Positions 26,994-35,667 of a stretch of DNA of 64,000 nt are shown piece by piece. The first letter of the stretch is position 1; each line of letters starts with the position of its first letter. The stretch comes from Flavobacterium collinsii. GTDB taxonomy: Bacteria; Bacteroidota; Bacteroidia; Flavobacteriales; Flavobacteriaceae. Both the position numbers and the translations under genes were made by a program. Below the pieces are notes generated by a model. The model saw only the letters and a program-made list of their open reading frames with translations, made no database searches and was not told the DNA's origin. The stretch is from NCBI RefSeq assembly GCF_902804485.1, contig NZ_CADCST010000096.1, forward strand, positions 24,051 to 88,050, in the 5' to 3' direction.

Positions 26994-28382
26994 ATGAAAA
27001 AAACGATTATTTTAACTGCTTTAGTTTTAAACGGATTGACGTCTTTTGCGCAGTCAAATGAGGAAAAAAACATTAAATTATTTTATAAAAAAGCGCTGAC
27101 CGAGTCTAAGTGTTACACTTGGTTAGAATATTTGTCCAATGATATCGGAAGCCGTTTGTCAGGGTCTGCAAGTGCCGAAAAAGCAGTGCAGTATACCAAA
27201 AGACAACTAGAGACTCTTGGTCTTGATAAAGTTTACCTGCAGGAAGTAATGGTTCCGCATTGGGTTCGTGGTGAAAAAGAAACGGCCTATATTTTAGACA
27301 ATAAAACGAAAACTGTTGTGCCAATTTGTGCTTTAGGAGGATCAGTTGCTACCGCTAAAACGGGGCTTACAGCTGAGATAATCGAGGTAAAAGGAATTAA
27401 AGAATTGGCGGAATTAGGCGATAAAGTAAAAGGTAAGATTGTGTTTTACAACAGACCAATGGATCCTGAAAATATCGAAACTTTTAAATCTTATGGAGCC
27501 TGTGTAGATCAAAGATATGCCGGTGCAAAAGAAGCAGCAAAGTTAGGAGCAGTTGGAACAATCGTACGCTCTATGAATTTACGTTTGGACGATTTTCCTC
27601 ATACAGGAGCTCAAAGTTATGGTGATTTACCTAAAGACCAGTATATTCCGACCGCTGCAATTAGTACCAACGGAGCGGAGTTGTTGAGCAAATCTTTGAA
27701 AGCAAACCCATCTCTAAAGTTTTATTTCAAACAATCTTGTGAGACATTACCGGACGTTTTATCCTATAACGTAATTGGAGAAATGACCGGAACAGAAAAC
27801 CCGGGCAATATTATGGTTGTTGGCGGGCATTTGGATTCCTGGGATTTAGCGGATGGTTCGCATGACGACGGAGCAGGAGTAGTACAAAGTATGGAAGTGG
27901 TTCGAATTTTAAAAAACCTAAACTACAAACCTAAAAACACAATTCGCGTAGTGCTGTTCATGAATGAGGAAAATGGTGGAAAAGGAGGAGCTAAGTATGA
28001 AGAAGTTTCGAAACAAAAGAACGAGAACCATATTTTTGCTTTAGAAAGTGATTCAGGAGGATTTAGCCCAAGAGGATTTTCGATTGAAGCTGATGATGCA
28101 AATTTCAAGAAAATAGCAGGTTTTAAAGATCTTTTTGAGCCGTATTTGGTACATAGTTTCACGATTGGACACGCAGGGTCAGACATCAATCATTTAACAT
28201 CTAAAGCAATTGTGAAAGCAGGTTTAAAACCGGACTCACAACGTTATTTTGATTATCACCATGCTGCAAATGATAAATTTGATGCAATTAACAAAAGAGA
28301 ATTAGAGCTTGGGGCTGCAACAATGACAACTTTGATGTATTTAATGGATCAGGGCGGAATTGTTCTTCCAGCGGTGAACTAG
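26994..28382 (+). CDS. Secreted zinc aminopeptidase, M28 family
   Basis: 462 residues from the ATG at 26994, which begins the signal peptide MKKTIILTALVLNGLTSFAQ; the reading from 26955 adds 13 residues ahead of it. A protease-associated domain lies at about 120-250. The M28 metal ligands are present: GGHLDSWD (His279), GSHDDGAG (Asp291), NEENGG (Glu325/326), ESDSGG (Asp353) and a late His in SDINHL. It removes N-terminal residues from peptides in the periplasm or outside. It is a single gene closed by a long inverted repeat. Confidence 0.93.
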   Translation: MKKTIILTALVLNGLTSFAQSNEEKNIKLFYKKALTESKCYTWLEYLSNDIGSRLSGSASAEKAVQYTKRQLETLGLDKVYLQEVMVPHWVRGEKETAYILDNKTKTVVPICALGGSVATAKTGLTAEIIEVKGIKELAELGDKVKGKIVFYNRPMDPENIETFKSYGACVDQRYAGAKEAAKLGAVGTIVRSMNLRLDDFPHTGAQSYGDLPKDQYIPTAAISTNGAELLSKSLKANPSLKFYFKQSCETLPDVLSYNVIGEMTGTENPGNIMVVGGHLDSWDLADGSHDDGAGVVQSMEVVRILKNLNYKPKNTIRVVLFMNEENGGKGGAKYEEVSKQKNENHIFALESDSGGFSPRGFSIEADDANFKKIAGFKDLFEPYLVHSFTIGHAGSDINHLTSKAIVKAGLKPDSQRYFDYHHAANDKFDAINKRELELGAATMTTLMYLMDQGGIVLPAVN

Positions 28383-28393
28383 ACTTGTAGAAT

Positions 28394-28564
28394 AAATTCC
28401 AAACTTTAAATTCCAAATTCCAATTAGATTAGCTCTATTGGAATTTGGGATGTTTTTTATTGGATTTTTTTTCTTTGGGATTTGAAAAAAAATTCCAAAC
28501 TTCAAAAACCAAGTTCCAGTCGGGTTGCTAATATTTGGAATTTGGAGTTTAAAGTTTGGAATTT
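28394..28564. repeat. Long inverted repeat, GGAATTTGG family, between convergent genes
   Basis: The 30-base arm 28394-28423 is complementary to 28535-28564 with one mismatch. Inside are two further arms (about 28438-28450 and 28490-28519), so the element can also fold as two consecutive hairpins. It fills the gap between the convergent peptidase and histidine kinase genes and probably terminates both. Partial copies of the words occur at about 43424-43465. Confidence 0.75.
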
Positions 28565-28576
28565 TAAAAGAATTTC

Positions 28577-29671
28577 TCAGAACGTAATCGTAAATTTAGC
28601 TCCCTCATTGGGTTTACTTTCCAGACAAATATGACCACCTAGATTTGTTATGTGATTGTAAACCAAATAGAGACCAATTCCATTACTGTCCTTATTTGAA
28701 CTGAATTTTTGGTGCAATCCAAAAATTTTGTCTTTTACTTTTTCCATATCAAAGCCAATTCCGTTATCAGAAATAATCAATTGAGTAGTTCCGTTAACGC
28801 AGCAAGAATTAAAATGGATAACCGGTAAAAAACCGGGTTTGGAGTATTTAATTGAATTAGTAATCAGATTCAGAAATATACTTTTTAGGGACGTTTTATT
28901 GAAGAGAACCGTCTCTGCCTCCGAAAAATCAATTATAAGCTTTGTTTTTGAATTTTGAATGAGCGAATTGATTGAGGATAAAACTTCTTTTAAAACAACT
29001 TCAAAATTCAAAATTTCTAACTGCTCGTCTTCCTCATTTTTTTTATCCAGAAGCGCGACATGATCAATTAGGGTTTTCTTTAAGCTTTGTGTAGAAGTTT
29101 CAATAATAGAGATTAATTCGAGGGTTTCAGAATCTGTTATGGCAGAGGTGTCTAGAAGATCAAAAACAGCCAACAGATTATTTACAGGAGATCTTAAATC
29201 GTGAGCTGTTGTGTAAGTAAGTTGTTTGAGCTCTTTACATAGTTTGGTGAGTTCAGCCAAATGAAGATTTCTTTCCTGTTCGAGCTCTTTGTTAAAGGTG
29301 ATATTTTTAGCAACGGCATACACTAATCTGTCTTTGGCAATTGGAAAGGAACTCCATAAGAGCCATACAATATTACCATTTTTGGTTACATAACGATTTT
29401 CAAAATTATACAAACCAATATCCTGAGTAAGGTCTTTACGTGCATTTGCGGTACTCATTTTATCGGCTTCAAAAACAAAATCGTTTATAGGGTGTGATAA
29501 TAATTCTTCTTCAGTATACCCCAGTAGCTTAGACACAGCTGGATTTATTCTTTTAAAATAACCGTCAAAACCGGCAATACACAATAAATCTGGTGAAGAG
29601 TCAAAAAAATCTTCGAACTGCGAAAAAAAGTGCAGATTGTTTCTGGAAAATTTAGGTGCTCTATTAATCAT
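28577..29671 (-). CDS. Cytoplasmic PAS-domain sensor histidine kinase
   Basis: 364 residues, no membrane segment. A PAS domain at about 10-125 (LLCIAGFDGYFKRINPAVSK) precedes a HisKA helix with the phospho-acceptor in TAHDLRSPVNN at about residue 157. The HATPase domain has NLITNSIKYS (N box), DNGIGFDMEKV (G1) and SNGIGLYLV (G2). It phosphorylates an unknown partner; no response regulator is adjacent, so it is an orphan kinase. The ligand of the PAS domain cannot be told. Confidence 0.92.
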   Translation of the reverse strand: MINRAPKFSRNNLHFFSQFEDFFDSSPDLLCIAGFDGYFKRINPAVSKLLGYTEEELLSHPINDFVFEADKMSTANARKDLTQDIGLYNFENRYVTKNGNIVWLLWSSFPIAKDRLVYAVAKNITFNKELEQERNLHLAELTKLCKELKQLTYTTAHDLRSPVNNLLAVFDLLDTSAITDSETLELISIIETSTQSLKKTLIDHVALLDKKNEEDEQLEILNFEVVLKEVLSSINSLIQNSKTKLIIDFSEAETVLFNKTSLKSIFLNLITNSIKYSKPGFLPVIHFNSCCVNGTTQLIISDNGIGFDMEKVKDKIFGLHQKFSSNKDSNGIGLYLVYNHITNLGGHICLESKPNEGAKFTITF

Positions 29672-29868
29672 AGTTTAAACCTAATTAGAATTTTGTTTTA
29701 CTAAAATAACACTAAAAATTTACATTTATGATTTGTTTTTAACGATTTTAATGAATATTCGTTTAAAAACATTTTAATTCGTTGAAAAGTTATTAGGTCT
29801 GTAAAAGTGTAAGTTTTTGGAAACGAAATGGTTCTGTTTTCTTTTTCAAAGTGAACAAAAAAAGGATT

Positions 29869-30552
29869 TTAATAGGTATCAATTACCGTTTTTAAGAGGT
29901 CAGAATCGACCAAATCGGAGGGAGCAACTACTTTTTCGTCGAGAGGAACATTATTTCCGTATCTTTCCTTTAGTATTTTTTGTACTCTTGGATCGGTTAG
30001 ATTAAAATCTTTTAACTGTTTCAATTTTGACAATTCAAGACTTGTCCCATTTTTATAAATTTTCCAGATCAGTTCAGAGCAATAAATTCGCGCATCAGTC
30101 CACTCGAAATAGGCATCGTATTCTTTTCCGTCAAATTGCTGGCTGTACTCTTTCATTTTTTGAAGGGCCACAGGAGTCAAAACCTGATCTGCATTTTTCA
30201 ATCGTTTTACAAGGTACTTAGCGTCTTTTCCATGCTGAATCCATTCGTCAAAAGGAGTAAGTTTTACAGGCTGAACGGCTTCAAAAACAAACCATTTTCC
30301 GTCGATATCGTAAATAATGCCACAATGAGAGAATTTAGAGTTTGTTGCAATTCGTACCGCTTCACATTGAGGAGACTGAGAGGTTTGGAATATAAGGTCG
30401 CCATCCTTAATTTTATCCTGTAATGTCGTTTTTTCTTTTGTTTTAACGTGTGAAAAAGGATTGTTGGGAAAAACCTGCAGCGCGACAAACAAAGCACACC
30501 CAAAGCTAAGTAAGAACGTAATTCCTAGAAAGAGATATTTTGATTTTTTCAT
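29869..30552 (-). CDS. YiiX-type permuted NlpC/P60 cysteine hydrolase
   Basis: 227 residues. An N-terminal hydrophobic segment (about 6-26) serves as a signal or anchor. The catalytic His comes first (NSKFSHCGIIY) and the Cys later (RIYCSELIWKIY), the order expected for the permuted papain-like YiiX/YebB group. Members act on amide or ester bonds of peptidoglycan, lipids or proteins; the substrate of this one is unknown. It is a single gene on the minus strand next to tandem repeats. Confidence 0.85.
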   Translation of the reverse strand: MKKSKYLFLGITFLLSFGCALFVALQVFPNNPFSHVKTKEKTTLQDKIKDGDLIFQTSQSPQCEAVRIATNSKFSHCGIIYDIDGKWFVFEAVQPVKLTPFDEWIQHGKDAKYLVKRLKNADQVLTPVALQKMKEYSQQFDGKEYDAYFEWTDARIYCSELIWKIYKNGTSLELSKLKQLKDFNLTDPRVQKILKERYGNNVPLDEKVVAPSDLVDSDLLKTVIDTY

Positions 30553-30587
30553 TTTGTTAATGTGAAATGTTATATGTTAGATGTGAT

Positions 30588-30681
30588 CTGTAAGATGTGA
30601 TCTGTAAGATGTGAAACCTGGAACTTGAAACTTGAAACCTGGAACTTGAAACTTGAAACCTGAAACTTGAAATTTGAAACC
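30588..30681. repeat. Tandem repeats in the gap upstream of the YiiX-type gene
   Basis: Two units of CTGTAAGATGTGAT are followed by three 21-bp units (30617-30637, 30638-30658 and 30659-30679). The first two are identical and the third differs at two positions. Each carries CTTGAAA words shared with 10358-10382 and 44092-44280. Copy number is likely to vary between strains. Confidence 0.85.
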
Positions 30682-30727
30682 AATTACCGTAAACTCCCTC
30701 CACAAGTTGTCACGACAAATAAAGGTC

Positions 30728-30762
30728 AAAAAAAAATAGCTACCAAAATGATAACTATTTTT
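30728..30762 (-). terminator. Terminator of the outer membrane protein gene
   Basis: AAAAATAG (30732-30739) pairs with CTATTTTT (30755-30762). On the minus strand the stem runs into a T tract given by A's at 30728-30736. It lies 20 bp after the stop of the minus-strand gene at 30783. Confidence 0.65.
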
Positions 30763-30782
30763 AAATATAATTTTAAGAAATA

Positions 30783-31685
30783 TTAGATTCTAAAAATTCC
30801 TCCAACAGCAATAATTCGCTGTAAAAATAAAAAGTTCTGTGATGCTTTGTCTTCACTGCTTTGTGTAGTTCTAATATCCTGCATGTTAATGTAACCACCT
30901 TTTAGCTCACCCTGTATGTAAAAATACTTAAAGAAAGTAAGGTTAATTCCCGCTTTTGCAGAAAGGCCATAACCTGAAATATGAAAATCATCATGACGTT
31001 CTTTTCCTAAAAGGGTTGTATTGGTTTTAGGATATAAAAGTCCTACACCTAAACCTTCAGTCAAATTTACCTGAATTTTATCAGTGTTAGTGATACCAAA
31101 CAATTTAGAAATATCATCATGTCTGGAAACTTCAGTATTAATATAGTTCAAACCGTCTGTATGTTCGTACATTAAAAAAGCAGTTCCACTTCCAACTTCA
31201 CCTTTTCCGAAACCACCTTCCTGAGCACCACCCTGAGACATATCTACCGGTCTGTTGTTATAATCTCCGTTGTAAATAGATCCGGCCTGATCAAGAGGTA
31301 AATTAATATAACCATTAACATTAGCGGTTTGATTTTGGCTCATTACATATTTCATGTGATCCCAACCAACAGAAACACTGTAATGGTCGCTAAAGAAATA
31401 TCCCATTCTAAAGTTAGTTTGAGGAATGGTCATGTTAACCGGATTTACATAATCAATATGCCATCCTTTTGGTTTATCATGAGCTTTCATGTTATCAACT
31501 GTAAAGTTGTAATCTTTCCCTCTGAAATTCACATCAGATTTAGTGTAACTGTCTCTGTTTCCTCCCCAGGAAACGAAAAATTTTCCTTTATTGTGGGCGG
31601 TATATCTTTGTACTGCGATTTCTTCCTGTGCAAAAGTGCTCGCAGAGAAACACAACAAAAAGAAAATTATAATATTTGTTTTCAA
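30783..31685 (-). CDS. Predicted outer membrane beta-barrel protein
   Basis: 300 residues with a clear signal peptide (MKTNIIIFFLLCFSASTFAQ). The mature part alternates aromatic and polar residues in strand-like stretches (GYFFSDHYSVSVGWDHMKYV, ISGYGLSAKAGINLTFFKYF) and ends in an aromatic-containing strand (GGIFRI), as expected of a barrel. I do not recognise a specific family. It starts 18 bp after the kdsA stop, so it is probably co-transcribed with kdsA, a lipopolysaccharide gene, consistent with an envelope role. Confidence 0.75.
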   Translation of the reverse strand: MKTNIIIFFLLCFSASTFAQEEIAVQRYTAHNKGKFFVSWGGNRDSYTKSDVNFRGKDYNFTVDNMKAHDKPKGWHIDYVNPVNMTIPQTNFRMGYFFSDHYSVSVGWDHMKYVMSQNQTANVNGYINLPLDQAGSIYNGDYNNRPVDMSQGGAQEGGFGKGEVGSGTAFLMYEHTDGLNYINTEVSRHDDISKLFGITNTDKIQVNLTEGLGVGLLYPKTNTTLLGKERHDDFHISGYGLSAKAGINLTFFKYFYIQGELKGGYINMQDIRTTQSSEDKASQNFLFLQRIIAVGGIFRI

Positions 31686-31703
31686 TGAAATGGTATTAAG
31701 TAA

Positions 31704-32522
31704 TTAGAATGAATTAACTGTTTTTCTAATGGCTACCAATTTGGTCATTAAACCTTCGAAATAGTCTAAATGAAGCATATTAGCGCCATCACTTTTTGCA
31801 TTAGCAGGATCAAAATGAGTTTCGATAAAAATACCGTCAACACCAACAGCAATACCTGCCTTGGCAACAGTTTCGATCATATCAGGCCTTCCTCCTGTAA
31901 CTCCCGCAGTTTGGTTAGGTTGTTGTAACGAGTGTGTCACATCCAAAACTGTAGTAGCGTATTGCTGCATAGTAGGGATTCCTCTGTAGTCAACAATCAT
32001 GTCCTGGTAACCAAACATAGTACCGCGATCTGTAACCATAACGTTTTCATTGTTACAGTCTAGTACTTTTTGTACCGCATGTTTCATGCTTTCCGGACTC
32101 ATAAATTGCCCTTTTTTCAGGTTTACCGTTTTTCCGGTATTTGCCGCAGCTACAACCAGGTCAGTCTGACGAACCAGGAATGCAGGAATTTGTAAAACGT
32201 CAACGTATTGTGCCGCCATAGCAGCATCTTCATTGGTATGAATGTCTGTTACAGTTGGAACGTGGAAAGTTTCAGAAACTTTTCGTAATATTTTTAATGC
32301 TTTTTCGTCACCAATTCCCGAAAAACTATCAATTCTGGAACGGTTGGCTTTTTTAAAAGATCCTTTAAATACAAAAGGAATTTGAAGATTGTCGGTAATG
32401 CCAACTAATTTTTCTGCAATTCTAAGCGCCATTTCTTCTCCTTCGATAGCGCAAGGCCCTGCCAATAAAAAGAAGTTACCGCTTTCTGTATGCTTAATTT
32501 GTGGAATATGTTGTATGTTCAT
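31704..32522 (-). CDS. kdsA: 3-deoxy-8-phosphooctulonate (KDO-8-P) synthase
   Basis: 272 residues from the ATG at 32522. The alternative at 32546 lies inside the -7 box, so the shorter form is preferred. It condenses phosphoenolpyruvate with arabinose 5-phosphate to make KDO 8-phosphate for the lipopolysaccharide core. Conserved blocks include LLAGPCAIEGEE near the N-terminus, FKGSFKKANRSR, DIHTNEDA, VTDRGTMFGY and the C-terminal GIFIETHFDPANAKSDG. It leads an operon with the barrel protein. Confidence 0.97.
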   Translation of the reverse strand: MNIQHIPQIKHTESGNFFLLAGPCAIEGEEMALRIAEKLVGITDNLQIPFVFKGSFKKANRSRIDSFSGIGDEKALKILRKVSETFHVPTVTDIHTNEDAAMAAQYVDVLQIPAFLVRQTDLVVAAANTGKTVNLKKGQFMSPESMKHAVQKVLDCNNENVMVTDRGTMFGYQDMIVDYRGIPTMQQYATTVLDVTHSLQQPNQTAGVTGGRPDMIETVAKAGIAVGVDGIFIETHFDPANAKSDGANMLHLDYFEGLMTKLVAIRKTVNSF

Positions 32523-32543
32523 AGTATGTTTTTTTTGACAGTG

Positions 32544-32551
32544 CAAAGGTA
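32544..32551 (-). promoter_or_regulatory. -7 box (TACCTTTG) of kdsA
   Basis: Minus-strand TACCTTTG matches TAnnTTTG. A transcript would begin near 32537, about 15 bases ahead of the ATG at 32522. This box decides the kdsA start. Confidence 0.65.
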
Positions 32552-32743
32552 GTTATGATTTATGAATAGCAGATGAAGATTTAAGTTTTTTTTAAGAAGC
32601 CAATCCTGCTTTCAGCACTTAGTCTTCAGCAGAATTACTGATTTAAATAGTGAGCTCATTTGGAATCATACCTTTTTAATGCAGAGCAATATTAAGATAA
32701 TGCCAAAGACTAATACATGACATTTGTCATGCTTGTATGCAAA

Positions 32744-33064
32744 TTATTTTTCGTAAGATCGTTTGATGCGGTACTGTATAATTATAGTCACTATTAGAAT
32801 AAAAGAAAAAAGAAAGGCAAGCATAAAAAGACCAACAAACTCCATTCCGCATTTAAGTGAGTTTGGATTTTGTTCGGTATATTTATTAGCATTGTATGTG
32901 GCAATATAAAACGAGAGAACCGGTACTATTATTTGTGCAATGAGGCTAATTAAACACACAGTACCGAATTTTAAAGATATAGTTTCACCAATTGCTTTTC
33001 TGCCAGCTATAATTTGAAAAAGTAAGGGAAGGATAATTAAAATGAGAGGTATATTTTCTAACAT
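32744..33064 (-). CDS. Hypothetical small membrane protein
   Basis: 106 residues with three hydrophobic segments (about 4-20, 33-55 and 72-96) and a basic C-terminus (IKRSYEK). I do not recognise the family. It follows the lipoprotein gene on the same strand by 29 bp, so the two may be co-transcribed. No function is proposed. Confidence 0.6.
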   Translation of the reverse strand: MLENIPLILIILPLLFQIIAGRKAIGETISLKFGTVCLISLIAQIIVPVLSFYIATYNANKYTEQNPNSLKCGMEFVGLFMLAFLFSFILIVTIIIQYRIKRSYEK

Positions 33065-33093
33065 TTTGTGATTCTGCGTGTAATTTTATTATT

Positions 33094-33546
33094 TTAATTA
33101 CTCTTCAAACGCAATCCCATCGGAACCATTAAAATACCTTTTTCATAAACATTTAAATAAAGTTTTATAGGTTTCTTTTGCCCATCCCATTTCAATTCAT
33201 AGACATTTAAGAATCCAGCCCCCATGTCACTTCTTTTGGTTGGAAAAGGACAACAGGTTTCTAAACGGGTATAGGTGATTTTTTCACCATTTGGTCCTGC
33301 CAGAGCATTCAGAAAACGAGTTTCGTTTAAGGCCTCATTGCGGGTGTTCTGAAAAAAAATATTTATAGGATAATCAGGATCATAACCGTATTTTTTATCG
33401 CTGCTGAAAAGTGTTATAACAAAAGTATTGTCTTTCTTTAAAACAAGATCCGGAGCATTGTCATCTACATTTTTTAAAGTCGATTTTGTGCTTATACAGG
33501 AAGCTGTGATAAGGAGTAAAAGGATAAAAAGGGCTATTTTTTTCAT
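33094..33546 (-). CDS. Hypothetical lipoprotein
   Basis: 150 residues. Lipoprotein signal MKKIALFILLLLITASC with lipobox TASC (Cys17). The mature part looks like a small beta domain; it has a Cys pair (ETCCPFP) and ends LNVYEKGILMVPMGLRLKSN. Function unknown. A CAAAGATA sequence on the plus strand at 33568-33575 is the complement of a TATCTTTG -7 box, giving it its own promoter. Likely co-transcribed with the small membrane protein downstream. Confidence 0.72.
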   Translation of the reverse strand: MKKIALFILLLLITASCISTKSTLKNVDDNAPDLVLKKDNTFVITLFSSDKKYGYDPDYPINIFFQNTRNEALNETRFLNALAGPNGEKITYTRLETCCPFPTKRSDMGAGFLNVYELKWDGQKKPIKLYLNVYEKGILMVPMGLRLKSN

Positions 33547-33646
33547 GGTTTATTGAGGTTGGTCCTACAAAGATAAAGCGTTTTTTACTACAGTTAATAC
33601 CGATTAAAAGATTTACAAAAAAGTATAAATCTGTTGCAGCTGTAAG

Positions 33647-34324
33647 TTAATCTGCTTCCTTCATATTCAGTTTTAATACACCAATTACAATCAGATATTG
33701 TGCCAGAAGATAGGTAAGCATTATAAAAAAGGAACTTTTTTCTATGGGAGAATGAAATTTATTAAACGCCAATATACTATCGGAAAGAACAAATGAAACG
33801 GCTCCTGCCAAAACATAGAAGCTTCCTGGTTTTTTCCAGCTAAGCCCTCCATTAAAAGCAAATAAAAGCATTGTGGAAATTACCGCAGCGTAGATGATTA
33901 CCGGTATTCTTAATTCTCCCAGATTTGGCATCAGGAACATAATCATTCCAATTAAATAAAAAGCAATAAGGAGGCTTCCTATTCCAAAAAGAACTTTGTT
34001 AATATATATTGCTCTCTTAATTTGTTTGTTAAACAGTACGCAATACATCAGGTGTGCAATTAAGAAAAAAAGCAAGCCGAGAATAAAATAGATTTCACCA
34101 ATATCTGCAAAAAGTAAAATAACGTCGCCCATCCAGGAGAATAATAATGCAGTCAAAAGGATTTTTCTGGTAGGGAATTTTCGATTAAAATAAACTCCAA
34201 AACCTAACAATGGTACCAAAATAGGTTTTAAGTATAAGTCTAAATTTTGATACTCCAGAAACAAAACAATTAGATATAAAATACTGAAAGCAACATAAGT
34301 TTTAAAAATAAAGGTATTTCTCAT
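33647..34324 (-). CDS. Lysoplasmalogenase-like membrane protein (YhhN/TMEM86 family)
   Basis: 225 residues and about eight hydrophobic helices. The family motifs LLFSWMGDVILLF and a later SDSILAFNKF carry the paired Asp residues characteristic of YhhN/TMEM86 proteins. Characterised members cleave the vinyl-ether bond of lysoplasmalogens. It starts 7 bp after the stop of the AGMO-like hydroxylase gene, so the two form an operon. Family assignment is good; activity on vinyl ethers in this organism is inferred. Confidence 0.85.
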   Translation of the reverse strand: MRNTFIFKTYVAFSILYLIVLFLEYQNLDLYLKPILVPLLGFGVYFNRKFPTRKILLTALLFSWMGDVILLFADIGEIYFILGLLFFLIAHLMYCVLFNKQIKRAIYINKVLFGIGSLLIAFYLIGMIMFLMPNLGELRIPVIIYAAVISTMLLFAFNGGLSWKKPGSFYVLAGAVSFVLSDSILAFNKFHSPIEKSSFFIMLTYLLAQYLIVIGVLKLNMKEAD

Positions 34325-34331
34325 AATCGGT

Positions 34332-35603
34332 TTATGAATTAACAGGTTGATTTTGGTAGTTTTTAAAATCGATATTTACAAAGTAAATGGTAGCTAAAAA
34401 GGATAAGGCTAAATAAATTAGAATAATATAATTGGTATATGGTAAAATATTATTTAAACCGAACCAGTCACCATAGTACATTATAATTCCTGTCGCAATG
34501 CTAAAGCGTAAAGCTTCCCAGAAAACAGCATATTTGCTTTTGTCCATTAATTCGCTATAACTGTAAATCGTGATCAGGATAAAAAAACCATAAATAAAGA
34601 TACTTGGCAATCCAATTTTGGCAATATTATCAAACAAATAGGTCACAAAAAGTAATGTGATTAACATTTGAGTTACGGACCAATAAATTAGTTTTTTAGA
34701 ATTTTGAGTACCGTATTTATTAAAGGCAAAAACATTTTCGATTTTAGTTACAGGATATTTTTCTTCAAAATTTTCGGGTCTCCAGCCGGTTGGCTTAAAC
34801 CAGATGGTGAATTTGTCCTTCCAGTTTTCAGCGCGCCAGGCGTCTTTAATCAGTAAGGTTAAATGCTGGAAATTAATACGGATTGGATTCCAGGTTTGTG
34901 CGGGTCTTGTAATGCCAAAAACAGGCGGCACATCGTCTAATTCGGCTTGAAAAGTACCAAAAAGTTTGTCCCAGAAAATAAAAATTTGAGAATGGTTTTT
35001 GTCTAAATATTCAGGATTTATAGCATGATGTACGCGATGATGCGAAGGAGTAACCAGAATGTATTCCAGGAATCCCATTTTATTGATATGTTTGGTATGG
35101 TACCAGAATTGTAAAAATAAATGAAGTGGCAGGGTAATGGCTATTACAGTGGCCGGAACTCCCAATAATGCAGCCGGAATGAGTAGAAACGTAAAGAGAT
35201 TGACAAGACTTGCAATAGGTTGGCGCAATGCACAGGCCAGATTAAACTCTTCACTGCTATGGTGAATGGCATGTTTATTCCAGAAAAGATTAATCTGATG
35301 AGCCCATCGATGGCTCCAGTAACCGTAAAAGTCGATTACAATAAAGGCAATACAATAGGAGAAAATGTTGGCTTCTAAATGGTAAAGGGCAATTTTAGAA
35401 ACCATCCATTCGTAAGAAATAAAAGTCAGGCTCAGCCCTAAAACATCTTTTACCGAATTGGTAATTCCGGAGCTGATGCTTGATACACTATCTATCAAAG
35501 GCGCAGTGTCGTTCTTTTTATAAATGCCGTATAATTTTTCGATTATAATTAATACTAAAAAAATCGGCGTTGCAATAATCAATATCTTTCCGTATTCTTC
35601 CAT
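34332..35603 (-). CDS. Di-iron membrane hydroxylase, sterol desaturase superfamily (AGMO-like)
   Basis: 423 residues. The three histidine boxes of the fatty acid hydroxylase superfamily are present: His98/His102 (SHRWAHQ), His111/114/115 (HAIHHSSE) and His188/189/192/193 (PSHHRVHHAINP), with extra His161, 169 and 172 between. Two or three helices precede the boxes, and a further four follow at about 305-415. This long C-terminal membrane extension is like alkylglycerol monooxygenase (AGMO/TMEM195), which oxidises the ether bond of glycerol ethers. The partner lysoplasmalogenase gene supports an ether-lipid substrate, but sterol or carotenoid substrates cannot be excluded. Confidence 0.82.
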   Translation of the reverse strand: MEEYGKILIIATPIFLVLIIIEKLYGIYKKNDTAPLIDSVSSISSGITNSVKDVLGLSLTFISYEWMVSKIALYHLEANIFSYCIAFIVIDFYGYWSHRWAHQINLFWNKHAIHHSSEEFNLACALRQPIASLVNLFTFLLIPAALLGVPATVIAITLPLHLFLQFWYHTKHINKMGFLEYILVTPSHHRVHHAINPEYLDKNHSQIFIFWDKLFGTFQAELDDVPPVFGITRPAQTWNPIRINFQHLTLLIKDAWRAENWKDKFTIWFKPTGWRPENFEEKYPVTKIENVFAFNKYGTQNSKKLIYWSVTQMLITLLFVTYLFDNIAKIGLPSIFIYGFFILITIYSYSELMDKSKYAVFWEALRFSIATGIIMYYGDWFGLNNILPYTNYIILIYLALSFLATIYFVNIDFKNYQNQPVNS

Positions 35604-35604
35604 A

Positions 35605-35654
35605 AAAAAAAGATTCTATTTTATTCAAATATAGAATAAAATAGAATCTTTTTT
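35605..35654 (-). promoter_or_regulatory. 21-bp hairpin abutting the hydroxylase start, with a -7 box in its loop
   Basis: AGATTCTATTTTATTC (35611-35626) pairs perfectly with 35634-35649, and flanking A/T runs extend the stem to 21 bp. On the minus strand it ends in a T run directly before the ATG of the hydroxylase, so it can terminate clpS. The minus strand across the loop reads TATATTTG (35633-35626), a TAnnTTTG match, which would start a transcript about 16 bases before the hydroxylase ATG. Confidence 0.65.
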
Positions 35655-35667
35655 AAATTATTTGTAA

